Below, one piece after another: positions 52,954 to 63,707 of a DNA stretch of 64,000 nt. The position numbers were made by a program, and so were the translations under genes. Under the pieces are notes generated by a model. That model was not told the DNA's origin. It worked only from the letters and a program-made list of their open reading frames with translations, and did not search any database. Source of the stretch: Mesorhizobium sp. M2A.F.Ca.ET.046.03.2.1 (GTDB lineage Bacteria > Pseudomonadota > Alphaproteobacteria > Rhizobiales > Rhizobiaceae). The DNA is taken from assembly GCF_003952425.1 (NCBI RefSeq), contig NZ_CP034449.1, forward strand, positions 3,162,001 to 3,226,000. The letters run 5' to 3'. Position 1 is the first letter of the stretch; the number at the start of each line of letters is the position of its first letter.

Positions 52954-54267
52954 TCAGGCGGCTTGCGCGGCAAGCGGGGCCGCAATCAGTCGGGCGCCGT
53001 CATGGCCGGTGATGATGGCTTCGACGATCTCGCCGGGCGCGCCGGTGCTAATCGTGGCCAACGTAAACCCTTCGGTGCGGCCGAGCCCGTCGCGTTCGAT
53101 CAGGATCGACTGCCGCGTGCCGGGGAGCGAGGTCAGATGACGGCGATAAGCGGCCTCGCCGGCGGCGCGCAGTCGCGCGGCGCGCTGCTTCACCACCTCG
53201 CGGCGGACCTGCGGCATGCGCGCCGCGGGCGTGCCTTCGCGCGGGCTGAACGGAAAGACGTGCAGATGCGTCAGCCCGCACTCCTCGACGATCTTCTCCG
53301 AATTCTCGAACATAGCCTCGGTCTCGGTCGGGAAGCCGGCGATGATGTCGGCGCCGAAGACGATTTCAGGACGCAGCTTGCGCACGTCCTCGCAGAAGCG
53401 GATCGACTGGTCGCGCAGATGGCGGCGCTTCATGCGCTTCAGGATCATGTCGTCGCCCGATTGCAGCGACAGGTGCAGATGCGGCATCAGCCTCTGTTCA
53501 GTGGCGATTGCGTCGAGCAGGTCGTCGTCGGCCTCGATGGAATCGATCGAGGACAGCCTGAGCCGCTTAACATCCGGTACCTGGCGCAGAATGGTCTTCA
53601 CCAGTTTGCCGAGCTTAGGGCTGCCCGGCAGGTCGGCGCCGAAGCTGGTCATGTCGACGCCGGAAAGCACGATCTCGGCATAGCCGTTGCCGGCAAGGCG
53701 CTTGACCTGCTCGACCACGGCGCCCATCGGCACGGAACGCGAATTGCCGCGGCCATAGGGGATGATGCAGAAGGTGCAGCGATGGTCGCAGCCGTTCTGC
53801 ACCTGCACGAAGGCGCGCGCGCGGCCTTCGATGGCGTCGACCATGTGGCTCGCCGTCTCGCGCACCGAGAAAATGTCGTTGACGCGCGCCTTCTCGGTGT
53901 CGTTGACGCCAAAATCGGGCAGTGCGCGGTAGGAGTTCGCCTTGAGCTTCTCCTCATTGCCAAGCACGAGGTCGACCTCGTCCATGGCGGCGAAGTTCTG
54001 CGGCTCGGTCTGCGCCGCGCAGCCGGTGACGATGATGCGAGCTGAAGGGTTCTCGCGGCGCGCCTTGCGGATCGCCTGCTTGGCCTGGCGCACCGCCTCC
54101 GCCGTGACGGCGCAGGTGTTGAAGATGACGGCGCCGCCCTGGAGCGCGCCGAGACCGGCGCTCTCGGCCTCGCGGCGCATCACTTCCGATTCATAGGTGT
54201 TGAGGCGGCAGCCGAAGGTGACGACGTCGATACCGTTGGTGACCGCGCCTTTCTCAAGGGCGGACAT
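52954..54267 (-). CDS. mtaB: tRNA t6A37 methylthiotransferase MtaB
   Basis: A 437-residue radical-SAM enzyme making ms2t6A37 in tRNA. The N-terminal MTTase domain has VVTFGCRLNTYESEVMRREA, NTCAVTAEA and TGCAAQ cysteines; the radical-SAM cluster is CDHRCTFCIIPYGRGNSRS near residue 157; and a TRAM-like C-terminal part ends the protein. The start overlaps the dapF stop by one base (TGATG), so dapF-mtaB are coupled, and ftsY starts 14 bp after its stop. Confidence 0.95.
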   Translation of the reverse strand: MSALEKGAVTNGIDVVTFGCRLNTYESEVMRREAESAGLGALQGGAVIFNTCAVTAEAVRQAKQAIRKARRENPSARIIVTGCAAQTEPQNFAAMDEVDLVLGNEEKLKANSYRALPDFGVNDTEKARVNDIFSVRETASHMVDAIEGRARAFVQVQNGCDHRCTFCIIPYGRGNSRSVPMGAVVEQVKRLAGNGYAEIVLSGVDMTSFGADLPGSPKLGKLVKTILRQVPDVKRLRLSSIDSIEADDDLLDAIATEQRLMPHLHLSLQSGDDMILKRMKRRHLRDQSIRFCEDVRKLRPEIVFGADIIAGFPTETEAMFENSEKIVEECGLTHLHVFPFSPREGTPAARMPQVRREVVKQRAARLRAAGEAAYRRHLTSLPGTRQSILIERDGLGRTEGFTLATISTGAPGEIVEAIITGHDGARLIAAPLAAQAA

Positions 54268-55151
54268 CAGGCGGCGCTTTCGGTGTCGCGGGCCCAGGCC
54301 CCGGTCGAGGGATCGAAGCTGCCGGAGAATTCCCATTCGGCGGCACCCGTCAGGATGACGTGGTCGTCGTCGCGCCATTCGACATGCAATTCGCCGCCGC
54401 CCGGCGTCAGCAGCGAGACGCTGCGGCCGGTGCGCTTGGTGCGGGCGGCGGCCACCACGGCGGCGCAGGCCGCCGAGCCGCAGGCCTTGGTAAGGCCGGC
54501 GCCGCGCTCCCAGGTGCGGATGATCATGGTTTGAGGCGACGTCACCTGGGCAATGGTGATGTTGGCGCGCTCGGGGAAGATCGGATGGTTCTCGAGCAGC
54601 GGGCCGAAGCGGTCGAGCTCGTAGGACCAGACGTCGTTGTCGACCCAGAAGATCGCATGCGGATTGCCCATAGACACCGCCGAGGGCGAATGCAGCACCG
54701 GCGCGTCGATCGGCCCGATCTGCAATTCGATCATGCGGGTGTCGCGGAACTCTTCCGCCAGGGGGATCTCCTGCCAGCCAAAGCGCGGCTTGCCCATGTC
54801 GACCGAGATCAGACCGTTCGCGTGCTCCTGAGCATTCAGGATGCCGGCGCGGGTCTCGAAGGTGAAGCTCTTCTGGCCGGTCTCGGCGGCCAAGGCCTGG
54901 ACGACACAGCGCGTGCCGTTGCCGCAGGCCTGGGCGCTGGTGCCATCGGAATTCAGAATGTCGATATAATAAGCGGTGCCCGGCGTGCGGGCGTCATGGA
55001 TCGCCATGATCTGGTCGAACTTGGTCGCGGCGTCGGCATTAAGCGCGATCGCCGCGGCCGGCGTGACCCTGTCGGCACGGCCACGCATATCGGCAACGAT
55101 GATCTCGTTGCCGATGCCGTTCATCTTGGCGAAGGGGGCGGTGCCTGCCAT
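54267..55151 (-). CDS. dapF: Diaminopimelate epimerase
   Basis: A 294-residue PLP-independent epimerase making meso-diaminopimelate for peptidoglycan and lysine. The two catalytic cysteines are in [10 protein letters not shown] (C76) and [18 protein letters not shown] near residue 230. [18 protein letters not shown] is the usual start. It heads dapF-mtaB-ftsY-yciB. A 22-bp tandem repeat lies upstream. It uses the product line supplied by asd elsewhere in the window. Confidence 0.96.
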   Translation of the reverse strand: MAGTAPFAKMNGIGNEIIVADMRGRADRVTPAAAIALNADAATKFDQIMAIHDARTPGTAYYIDILNSDGTSAQACGNGTRCVVQALAAETGQKSFTFETRAGILNAQEHANGLISVDMGKPRFGWQEIPLAEEFRDTRMIELQIGPIDAPVLHSPSAVSMGNPHAIFWVDNDVWSYELDRFGPLLENHPIFPERANITIAQVTSPQTMIIRTWERGAGLTKACGSAACAAVVAAARTKRTGRSVSLLTPGGGELHVEWRDDDHVILTGAAEWEFSGSFDPSTGAWARDTESAA

Positions 55152-55254
55152 CTAACCGGTCATTCCAATCCGTTTGGCCAATCCGTTTGGCCGCTATATG
55201 GCGGAAACGGGCGGGAATTACCAGTCCGGCTCTTGTCTCGGTCACCGCGAAACG

Positions 55255-55326
55255 TCGCGCCGGCGACGACCAAGTGGTCGCGCCGCGACGACCTGGCGGT
55301 CGCGCCGCGACGACCTGGCGGTCGCG
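55255..55326. repeat. 22-bp tandem repeat upstream of dapF
   Basis: GGTCGCGCCGCGACGACCTG plus GC is repeated at 55276, 55298 and partly at 55320, with a degenerate copy before. The units contain CGCGCCGCG palindromes. It lies between dapF and the DUF1328 gene. Confidence 0.8.
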
Positions 55327-55327
55327 C

Positions 55328-55489
55328 TTAAGTTACCGCGAAGACGCCGAGCACGATCAGCAGGAAGATGACCAGCACGATGCCGATGAGGACGCGCGCT
55401 CCCGTGGCAGCCGCTCCGGCCAGCGCCGGCATGCCGAGCAGGCTCGCGGCGGCGGCAATGATGAGAAGAATGATGATCCACCTGATCAT
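55328..55489 (-). CDS. DUF1328 / YtjA-family small membrane protein
   Basis: A 53-residue protein reading MIRWIIILLIIAAAASLLGM, then PALAGAAAT and GARVLIGIVLVIFLLIVLGV, then FAVT. Two hydrophobic helices joined by a Gly/Ala turn fit the DUF1328 family of small inner-membrane proteins. GGAGC lies about five bases before the ATG. The stop TAA is at 55328, 2 bp past the tandem repeat. It is the first gene downstream of the divergent-free 61-bp gap before the MBL hydrolase. Confidence 0.85.
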   Translation of the reverse strand: MIRWIIILLIIAAAASLLGMPALAGAAATGARVLIGIVLVIFLLIVLGVFAVT

Positions 55490-55550
55490 GGGAAGCTCCG
55501 GCGAAATTGCGTCGCGAAACCAACGCTTTTCGCCGGTTGGGGTTCCTTCG

Positions 55551-56558
55551 TCAGACAGCCGGTATGTCCCACACCTCGCCAGGACGCATGGCGCGAAAAC
55601 GCTCCTGCGGCAGGCCGTGCGCCTCGAGCGCCTCGGCCAGTTTTTGCGCCGGCTCCTCGACCGGCTCGTCGGTGAGGTGGAACGTGCCCCAGTGGCAGCC
55701 TGCGGCGTGAGCCGCGTTGCAGAGCTTCATGCCCTGCACGGCCTCCTCCGGATTCTGGTGCTGCGGCGCCATGAACCAGCGCGGCTCATAGGCGCCGATC
55801 GGCAGGATGGCGAGGCGAAAGCCGCCATGCTTCTGTGCCATCAGCCGGTAGTTGATGCCGTCATGGAAGCCGGTGTCGCCGGCGAAATAGATGTTGCCGC
55901 CCGCCGTTTCGATGACAAAGCCAGCCCAAAGCGCCATGCGGCGGTCGCGTCCGCCGCGCGCCGACCAATGATGCGCCGGCTCGACATGGATGGCGGCGAC
56001 CCCAGCGTCGATCCTGTCGCCCCAATCATGCGCGCTGAGCCGCATGCCGGGCACGGCGCGGTGGATGATGGCGTCGTTGCCGAGTGGCGTGATGATGCGT
56101 GCGTCGTGATTCTCCTTCAGCCGCCTCAGCGTGGCGAGGTCGAGATGGTCGTAGTGGTTGTGGCTGATCAGGACCAGGTCGATCGGCGGCAGGTCGGCAA
56201 AGGCGATGCCCGGCGCATTGACTCTTCTGGGGCCGGCGAAGGCGAAGGGCGAGGCGCGCTCCGACCAGACCGGATCGGTCAGGATATTCAGGCCGGCGGT
56301 CTGGATAAGCAATGACGCGTGGCCGACCATTGTGAGCCTGAGCGCGCCTCCATCCACGCGACGCACCGGCTTTGCCGGCGGGTGAGGACTCGGAACGGCG
56401 GCCGGCCATCTCGCCCGCTTGCCGCTGATTTGCCATCTGAGGAGATCGCTGAAGCGCCCTGGGGGCTTGCCGCCGGGGTTGAAGAACAAGGCGCCGTCGA
56501 AATGATCGCTATGCGGGCCGCTGTAATAGCGGTTGGCGGTTCTTTTTCTCGCGGCCAT
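55551..56558 (-). CDS. MBL-fold hydrolase, NAPE-PLD/UlaG-like
   Basis: A 335-residue metallo-beta-lactamase-fold hydrolase. The metal-binding motif is SHNHYDHLD at 132-140, with HH in VEPAHHWSARGG, the Asp of YFAGDTGFHDG and the late H of CHWGTFHLTDEP. The closest named relatives are N-acylphosphatidylethanolamine phospholipase D-like proteins and RomA; the natural substrate is unknown. It starts 200 bp from the VOC fragment and has a typical length. Confidence 0.9.
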   Translation of the reverse strand: MAARKRTANRYYSGPHSDHFDGALFFNPGGKPPGRFSDLLRWQISGKRARWPAAVPSPHPPAKPVRRVDGGALRLTMVGHASLLIQTAGLNILTDPVWSERASPFAFAGPRRVNAPGIAFADLPPIDLVLISHNHYDHLDLATLRRLKENHDARIITPLGNDAIIHRAVPGMRLSAHDWGDRIDAGVAAIHVEPAHHWSARGGRDRRMALWAGFVIETAGGNIYFAGDTGFHDGINYRLMAQKHGGFRLAILPIGAYEPRWFMAPQHQNPEEAVQGMKLCNAAHAAGCHWGTFHLTDEPVEEPAQKLAEALEAHGLPQERFRAMRPGEVWDIPAV

Positions 56559-56678
56559 TCACTCTCCCGCCGGCTCGACCCCTTCCTGAGATAAGGAAGC
56601 GCCTGCCTGGCGCAAGCATTTTGCTGGCGAATGCCAATGGGCGAAGCCCGGTTCATCTAGGATCGGGAGCGAGGCGCG

Positions 56679-57112
56679 ATGATCATGGTCATGAAGCGAA
56701 CCGGGACACCGTGGATGAAGGCCGAGGATTTCGGCCGCTCGCTGCCGCTTGGGCTGGGCGTCAATCTTTGGTCACCGACATGGCGGCGATGGAGGCCTTT
56801 TGCCGCGACGTGCTCGGGGCCAGGATCATCTACGCCGACGAGGATTTCGCGGCGATCGAGCTCCTGGGCTCGGTCTTCATGCTGCATGCCGACCATTCCT
56901 ACCTCGACAATCCGATGACCGGGGTCACTTCGGGTGCCGAGACGCGCGGCGCCGGCATCGAATTGCGCCTTTACGGCGCCGATCCGGATCGGAGGCGGCG
57001 GCGCTCGGCCATATCGTGCTGGCCGGCTCCATCGATAAGCCGCATGGCCTGCGCGAATGCTACATCGTTGGCCCGGACGGCTATGTGTTCGTGCCGAGCG
57101 CCCGGATTTAAT
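56679..57112 (+). pseudogene. VOC/glyoxalase-family protein, two frameshifts
   Basis: GGGAGCGAGGCGCG precedes ATG 56679, which opens MIMVMKRTGTPWMKAEDFGR and reaches LPLGLGVNL. Near 56768, one missing base in a short T run moves to the frame LVTDMAAMEAFCRDVLGARI, continuing through FAAIELLGSVFMLHAD to RLYGADPD. A second shift near 56993 gives ALGHIVLAGSIDKPHGLREC, then YIVGPDGYVFVPSARI. Together the three pieces are one vicinal-oxygen-chelate protein of about 145 residues with the expected EFL/GHxV layout. It is either a pseudogene or an indel artefact. Confidence 0.65.
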
Positions 57113-57307
57113 GCCGTAAGTTCAATGGCTTGAATGACCAAGTCAAACGCCGCTCCGGCGCCGTCCGCTTGCTGCGATAAATTTGCAACATCCGACTCGA
57201 AAACCCTATTTTAACCATATCGGGTTGAAATTCTGCCACCTTCGCCATCTTGGTGGAGCGAAGATTACGCGGACGGCTCCCCCCGGCCGGATCCGACGGA
57301 GGTTTTG

Positions 57308-57865
57308 ATGAATTTTTCGATGACCCGCCCCTTTTCGCGGAGCGGCCTCGTGGCCATGTCGCTGGCCGCGCTGGTTGCGAGCGGCTGCTCGACCTCGCGC
57401 TTCTCCTCGATGGACGACCAGCAGCCGGCGCCGCTGACGCCGGCGCCGTCCGGCACGGTGACGCAGAATCAGCTGCCGCCGCCGGCCGCTCCCGGCACCA
57501 CCGATCCGTCGCAATTCCCGACCGCGCCGAAGAACACCCAAGTCGCTTCGCTGCCGCCGGACGGCACGGCGCCCGCCGGCGCCACCGATCTCACCGCGGC
57601 CAGCGTCGCCGGCGTGTGGAACGTCAATGTCTCCGGGCAGAGCTGCAAGGTGGCAACGCCGCAGACCAAGTTCGGCGCCGGCTACCGCGCCGGTCCGCTG
57701 CACTGCCCGGCGCCGATCGACGGCATCAAGTCGTGGAACGTCGCCGGCAAGCAGCTGACGCTCTACGATGAAAATGGCGGCTCGCTGGCCAGGCTCTATT
57801 CGTCAGGCGGCGAAAAGTTCGACGGCCAGACTTCCAATGGGCAGCCCATCTCGCTTACAAGGTAG
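57308..57865 (+). CDS. AprI/Inh-family (Omp19-like) lipoprotein
   Basis: A 185-residue outer-membrane lipoprotein. The signal MNFSMTRPFSRSGLVAMSLA ends in the lipobox LVASGC with the acylated cysteine at residue 27. A Pro-rich linker (QPAPLTPAPSG, PPPAAPGTT) follows. The C-terminal half is the Inh domain: SVAGVWNVNVSGQSCKVATP, LHCPAPIDGIKSWNV and KQLTLYDENGGSLARLY, with two cysteines. Brucella Omp19 of this group inhibits proteases. GGAGG lies six bases before the ATG. Confidence 0.92.
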   Translation: MNFSMTRPFSRSGLVAMSLAALVASGCSTSRFSSMDDQQPAPLTPAPSGTVTQNQLPPPAAPGTTDPSQFPTAPKNTQVASLPPDGTAPAGATDLTAASVAGVWNVNVSGQSCKVATPQTKFGAGYRAGPLHCPAPIDGIKSWNVAGKQLTLYDENGGSLARLYSSGGEKFDGQTSNGQPISLTR

Positions 57866-57910
57866 GCTATGCCGATATTCAGGTGAGGCCGGCCTGCGAA
57901 TGGCGGCTTC

Positions 57911-57960
57911 CTGTGCTTCCGGTGCTCACGTACTTAAAGTACGCTCCGCTCCGGTTCTCG
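57911..57960. repeat. Short repeat with GTACTTAAAGTAC palindrome
   Basis: CTGTGCTTCCGGTGCTCACG, then TACTTAAAGTACGCTCCGCT, then CCGGTTCTCG. The central GTACTT/AAGTAC palindrome and the CCGGTGCTC / GCTCCGG surroundings look like a rhizobial interspersed unit; no second copy lies in this window. It fills most of the gap before zapE. Confidence 0.4.
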
Positions 57961-58054
57961 GAACCCACCCTTCTCGACATGGCCTGACCTGAAACTCAAC
58001 GTAGCCTGGCGGCGTCTCCTCAGAGCATTCTGCTCAAAGTAAATGATGTGAACC

Positions 58055-59254
58055 ATGCACCTGCGTGACGGCCTCCAGACCCACGCGACCGTCAGGCAGC
58101 GCTACGACCATCTCGTCCAGAGCGGCGCTGTTGAGCGCGATCCGGCGCAGGAGCATATCGTCGCCGCGCTCGACCGGCTGATCGACGAGATCTCGGCCAA
58201 ACGACTGGCACAGAAATCGAGCGCGCTGGGCTGGCTGTTCGCGGCCAAGCGGCAGCCGCGCGAGCCCGTCAAAGGCCTCTACATCCATGGCAGCGTCGGT
58301 CGCGGCAAGACCATGCTGATGGACATGTTCTTCGAGCTCTTGCCGGTCCGCCGCAAACGCCGCGTGCATTTCAACGACTTCATGGCCGATGTGCAGGACC
58401 GGATCCAGAAACACCGGCAGGCGCGCAAGGAAGGCACGGTCAGGGAGGACGATCCGATCCCGCCGGTCGCCCGGGCGCTCGCCGATGAAGCCTGGGTGCT
58501 GTGCTTCGACGAGTTCTCGGTCACCGACATTGCCGACGCGATGATCCTGTCGCGCCTGTTCTCGGCCCTGTTCGCCAATGGCGTGGTGCTGGTCGCCACC
58601 TCCAACGTGGCGCCGGAGAACCTTTACCGCGACGGGTTGAACCGCCAGCTCTTCCTGCCGTTCATCTCGCTGCTCGAGCGCAATGCGCATGTGATGACGC
58701 TCGATGCCGACAAGGACTACCGCCAGGAAAAGCTCAACCGCCAGCCGGTCTATGTCACGCCGGACGACGCTGCGGCCGAGCGTGCGCTGGACGAGGCCTG
58801 GCAGGCGATGACGCATGGCCAGCCGACGGCAGAGGTGATGCTGACGCTGAAAGGCCGCCAGCTCGTCGTCCCGCGCGCCGCCGGGGATGCAGCGCGCTTT
58901 TCCTTCGCCGACCTTTGCGAAAAGCCGCTCGGCGCGCGCGACTACCTGGCCATCGCCGGCCGTTTCTCGACGGTCTTTATCGACCATGTGCCGGTGCTGG
59001 GGGAAGGCAAGCGCAACGAGGCCAAGCGCTTCATTCTTTTGATCGACACGCTCTACGACCACCATATGCGGCTGGTGATGAGCGCCGCTGCGCCGCCGGA
59101 AGGGCTCTACACGGCCAAACGCGGCACGGAAGTGTTCGAATTCGAACGCACCGCCTCACGCCTGGTCGAAATGCAGAGCCGCGACTGGCTGGAAGGCTGG
59201 GCGGAACGGCGGGAGACGGCGCCGGTGGCGAAGGCAAGGCAGGCGCAGGTGTAG
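58055..59254 (+). CDS. zapE: Cell division protein ZapE (AFG1-like ATPase)
   Basis: A 399-residue P-loop ATPase of the AFG1/ZapE family linked to Z-ring function under stress. Walker A GSVGRGKT is at 79-86, Walker B LCFDEFSVTDIADA near 149, and sensor ATSNVAPENLYRDGLNRQLF follows. The C-terminal domain has VFIDHVPVL and RFILLIDTLYDHHMRL. It lies just before mdh, a conserved position in Rhizobiales. Confidence 0.95.
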   Translation: MHLRDGLQTHATVRQRYDHLVQSGAVERDPAQEHIVAALDRLIDEISAKRLAQKSSALGWLFAAKRQPREPVKGLYIHGSVGRGKTMLMDMFFELLPVRRKRRVHFNDFMADVQDRIQKHRQARKEGTVREDDPIPPVARALADEAWVLCFDEFSVTDIADAMILSRLFSALFANGVVLVATSNVAPENLYRDGLNRQLFLPFISLLERNAHVMTLDADKDYRQEKLNRQPVYVTPDDAAAERALDEAWQAMTHGQPTAEVMLTLKGRQLVVPRAAGDAARFSFADLCEKPLGARDYLAIAGRFSTVFIDHVPVLGEGKRNEAKRFILLIDTLYDHHMRLVMSAAAPPEGLYTAKRGTEVFEFERTASRLVEMQSRDWLEGWAERRETAPVAKARQAQV

Positions 59255-60539
<1,285 letters not shown>

Positions 60540-60580
60540 TCTCGCCGGCAAAGCAATCATCCTCCCCGGAGATCAAGCGC

Positions 60581-61774
<1,194 letters not shown>

Positions 61775-61779
61775 AGCGG

Positions 61780-62151
61780 ATGCCTCCGCGCAAGATAAAT
61801 CTGGTCGAGGCGGCGGATCAAAAGATCGCCAAGGTCTTCGATCCGCATATCGCCGGCGACGTCAACGACGCCCAGGCCAAGGTCGCCAAGTTCGGCGAGG
61901 TCTTCGATTGGCACGCGCATGACAATGAGGACGAGGCCTTCCTCGTGCTGCGCGGCAGGATCGCCATCGATTTCCGCGACGGGCCGGTCGAGCTCGGCGA
62001 GGGCGACTTCATCGTCGTGCCGCGCGGCGTCGAACACCGGCCGCGCTCGCTGACGCCGGAGCCCGTGGTGCTGATGTTCGAGCCGGCGACGACTTTGAAC
62101 ACCGGCAACGCACGGAGCGACCTCACCGTCACCGATCTCAAGCGGCTGTGA
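61780..62151 (+). CDS. Cupin-domain protein between sucC and sucD
   Basis: A 123-residue single-domain cupin. The two conserved motifs are FDWHAHDNEDEAFLVLRGRI (metal-binding HxH and Glu, about residues 44-63) and GDFIVVPRGVEHRPRSL. Its role is unknown. It starts 5 bp after the sucC stop and ends 3 bp before the next gene, so it is translated in the mdh-suc operon. Confidence 0.92.
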   Translation: MPPRKINLVEAADQKIAKVFDPHIAGDVNDAQAKVAKFGEVFDWHAHDNEDEAFLVLRGRIAIDFRDGPVELGEGDFIVVPRGVEHRPRSLTPEPVVLMFEPATTLNTGNARSDLTVTDLKRL

Positions 62152-62154
62152 GCC

Positions 62155-62652
62155 ATGAACGCGTCGCCCTTCTCTTCCCTCTCGGATGGTCACCAACGCC
62201 TGCAGGCGCTGGTCGGCGCATGGCGCGGCGAGGAAGAAGTCGCGGCAACGCAATGGACCGATGCCGGCACGGCGACTGCGGAAGTTCAGGCCGAGGCTCA
62301 GTTCGGCGGCTTGTTCGTGGTGCAGCGCTATCGCCAGCGCCGCGACGGGACGATCTCGTTCGGCGCACATAATGTGTTCGGCTTCGACCAGCAGAACGGC
62401 CTCGTCACCATGCATCAGTTCGACTCGATGGGGTTCGTGCCGATGTCACCGGCCACGGGCACGTGGAACGACGGCGAATTGGCGCTGGAACGGTCGTCGC
62501 CGCGCGGCTCGGCTCGCGTGACCTACAATTTTGACGACATCGATACCTATCGCATGAAACTTCAGTTCAAGGCCACGAGCAGCAATGCTTGGGAAGACAT
62601 GGTGAGCGGGCTCTACCGGCGCGTCTCGCCTTCCACGATCAACGGTTTTTAG
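62155..62652 (+). CDS. DUF1579-like protein between sucC and sucD
   Basis: A 165-residue protein with a lipocalin-like beta pattern: LSDGHQRLQALVGAWRGEEE, AQFGGLFVVQRYRQRRDGT, HNVFGFDQQNGLVTMHQFDS, MGFVPMSPATGTWNDG, and a final KLQFKATSSNAWEDMVSGLY. This is the DUF1579 arrangement of unknown function. It starts 3 bp after the cupin stop, and sucD starts 12 bp after it. Confidence 0.85.
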   Translation: MNASPFSSLSDGHQRLQALVGAWRGEEEVAATQWTDAGTATAEVQAEAQFGGLFVVQRYRQRRDGTISFGAHNVFGFDQQNGLVTMHQFDSMGFVPMSPATGTWNDGELALERSSPRGSARVTYNFDDIDTYRMKLQFKATSSNAWEDMVSGLYRRVSPSTINGF

Positions 62653-62664
62653 AAAAGGGCCGCG

Positions 62665-63567
62665 ATGTCCATTCTCGTCGACAAGAATACCAAGGTGCTG
62701 GTTCAGGGTCTGACCGGCAAGACCGGCACGTTCCACACCGAGCAGGCGCTGGCCTATCACGGCACCAAGATGGTGGGCGGCATCCACCCGAAGAAGGGGG
62801 GCGAGACCTGGACCGGCTCGAAGGGCGAAAGCCTGCCGATCTTCGCCACGGTGGCCGAGGGCAAGGCAAGGACCGGCGCCAACGCCTCGGTCATCTATGT
62901 GCCGCCGGCGGGCGCGGGCGAGGCCATCATCGAGGCGATCGAGGCAGAGATCCCGCTCATCGTCTGCATCACCGAAGGCATCCCGGTGATGGACATGGTC
63001 AAGGTCAAGGCGCGGCTCGACCGCTCCACTTCGCGGCTGATCGGCCCGAACTGCCCTGGAGTGCTGACGCCCGACGAGTGCAAGATCGGCATCATGCCCG
63101 GCAACATCTTCCGCAAGGGCTCGGTGGGCGTTGTTTCGCGCTCGGGAACACTTACCTATGAGGCAGTCTTCCAGACCACCAATGTCGGCCTCGGCCAGAC
63201 AACGGCGGTTGGCATCGGCGGCGACCCGGTCAAGGGCACCGAATTCATTGATGTGCTGGAGATGTTCCTCGCCGACGACGAGACCAAGTCGATCATCATG
63301 ATCGGCGAGATCGGCGGCTCGGCCGAGGAAGACGCCGCGCAGTTCCTCAAGGACGAAGCCAAGCGCGGCCGCAAGAAACCGATGGCGGGCTTCATCGCCG
63401 GGCGCACGGCGCCGGCCGGCCGCACCATGGGCCATGCGGGCGCGGTGATCTCGGGCGGCAAGGGCGGCGCGGAAGACAAGATCGCGGCGATGGAATCGGC
63501 CGGCATCAAGGTCTCACCGTCGCCGGCCAGGCTCGGCACGACGCTGGTCGAGGCGATCAAAGGTTAG
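62665..63567 (+). CDS. sucD: Succinyl-CoA synthetase alpha subunit
   Basis: A 300-residue alpha subunit of succinyl-CoA synthetase. The CoA-binding start is [20 protein letters not shown]; the catalytic phospho-histidine lies in [20 protein letters not shown] (His about residue 253), and [19 protein letters not shown] is conserved. The gene follows the DUF1579 gene and precedes sucA, separated from it by a GGGAGTA inverted repeat. Confidence 0.97.
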   Translation: MSILVDKNTKVLVQGLTGKTGTFHTEQALAYHGTKMVGGIHPKKGGETWTGSKGESLPIFATVAEGKARTGANASVIYVPPAGAGEAIIEAIEAEIPLIVCITEGIPVMDMVKVKARLDRSTSRLIGPNCPGVLTPDECKIGIMPGNIFRKGSVGVVSRSGTLTYEAVFQTTNVGLGQTTAVGIGGDPVKGTEFIDVLEMFLADDETKSIIMIGEIGGSAEEDAAQFLKDEAKRGRKKPMAGFIAGRTAPAGRTMGHAGAVISGGKGGAEDKIAAMESAGIKVSPSPARLGTTLVEAIKG

Positions 63568-63669
63568 GGCAGTAGGGGAGTAGGGCAGTAGGGGGATAGG
63601 ACGAACGGGACGAGCGTGTCGACAGCTTGCTCGCCCTACTGCCTTACTCCCCTACTGCCCTACTCCCCT
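63567..63669. repeat. AGTAGGGG inverted repeat between sucD and sucA
   Basis: Left arm GGGCAGTAGGGGAGTAGGGC then AGTAGGGGGATAGG (to 63600); right arm CCCTACTGCCTTACTCCCCT then ACTGCCCTACTCCCC (63634-63669). The arms are complementary around a 33-bp loop. It is related to the array at 41377 beside acnA and could modulate sucD/sucA expression. Confidence 0.9.
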
Positions 63670-63707
63670 CCAAACTAAGGAGACGGAGCCAGGCTCCGCA
63701 GACGAAA

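Noticed and set aside
55242..55523. 93-codon minus-strand frame over the DUF1328 gene
   Set aside because: The alternate frame is basic and repetitive; the hydrophobic DUF1328 frame fits a known family and has a ribosome site.
58034..59065. 343-codon minus-strand frame over zapE
   Set aside because: Antisense to the ZapE ATPase; no recognisable domain.
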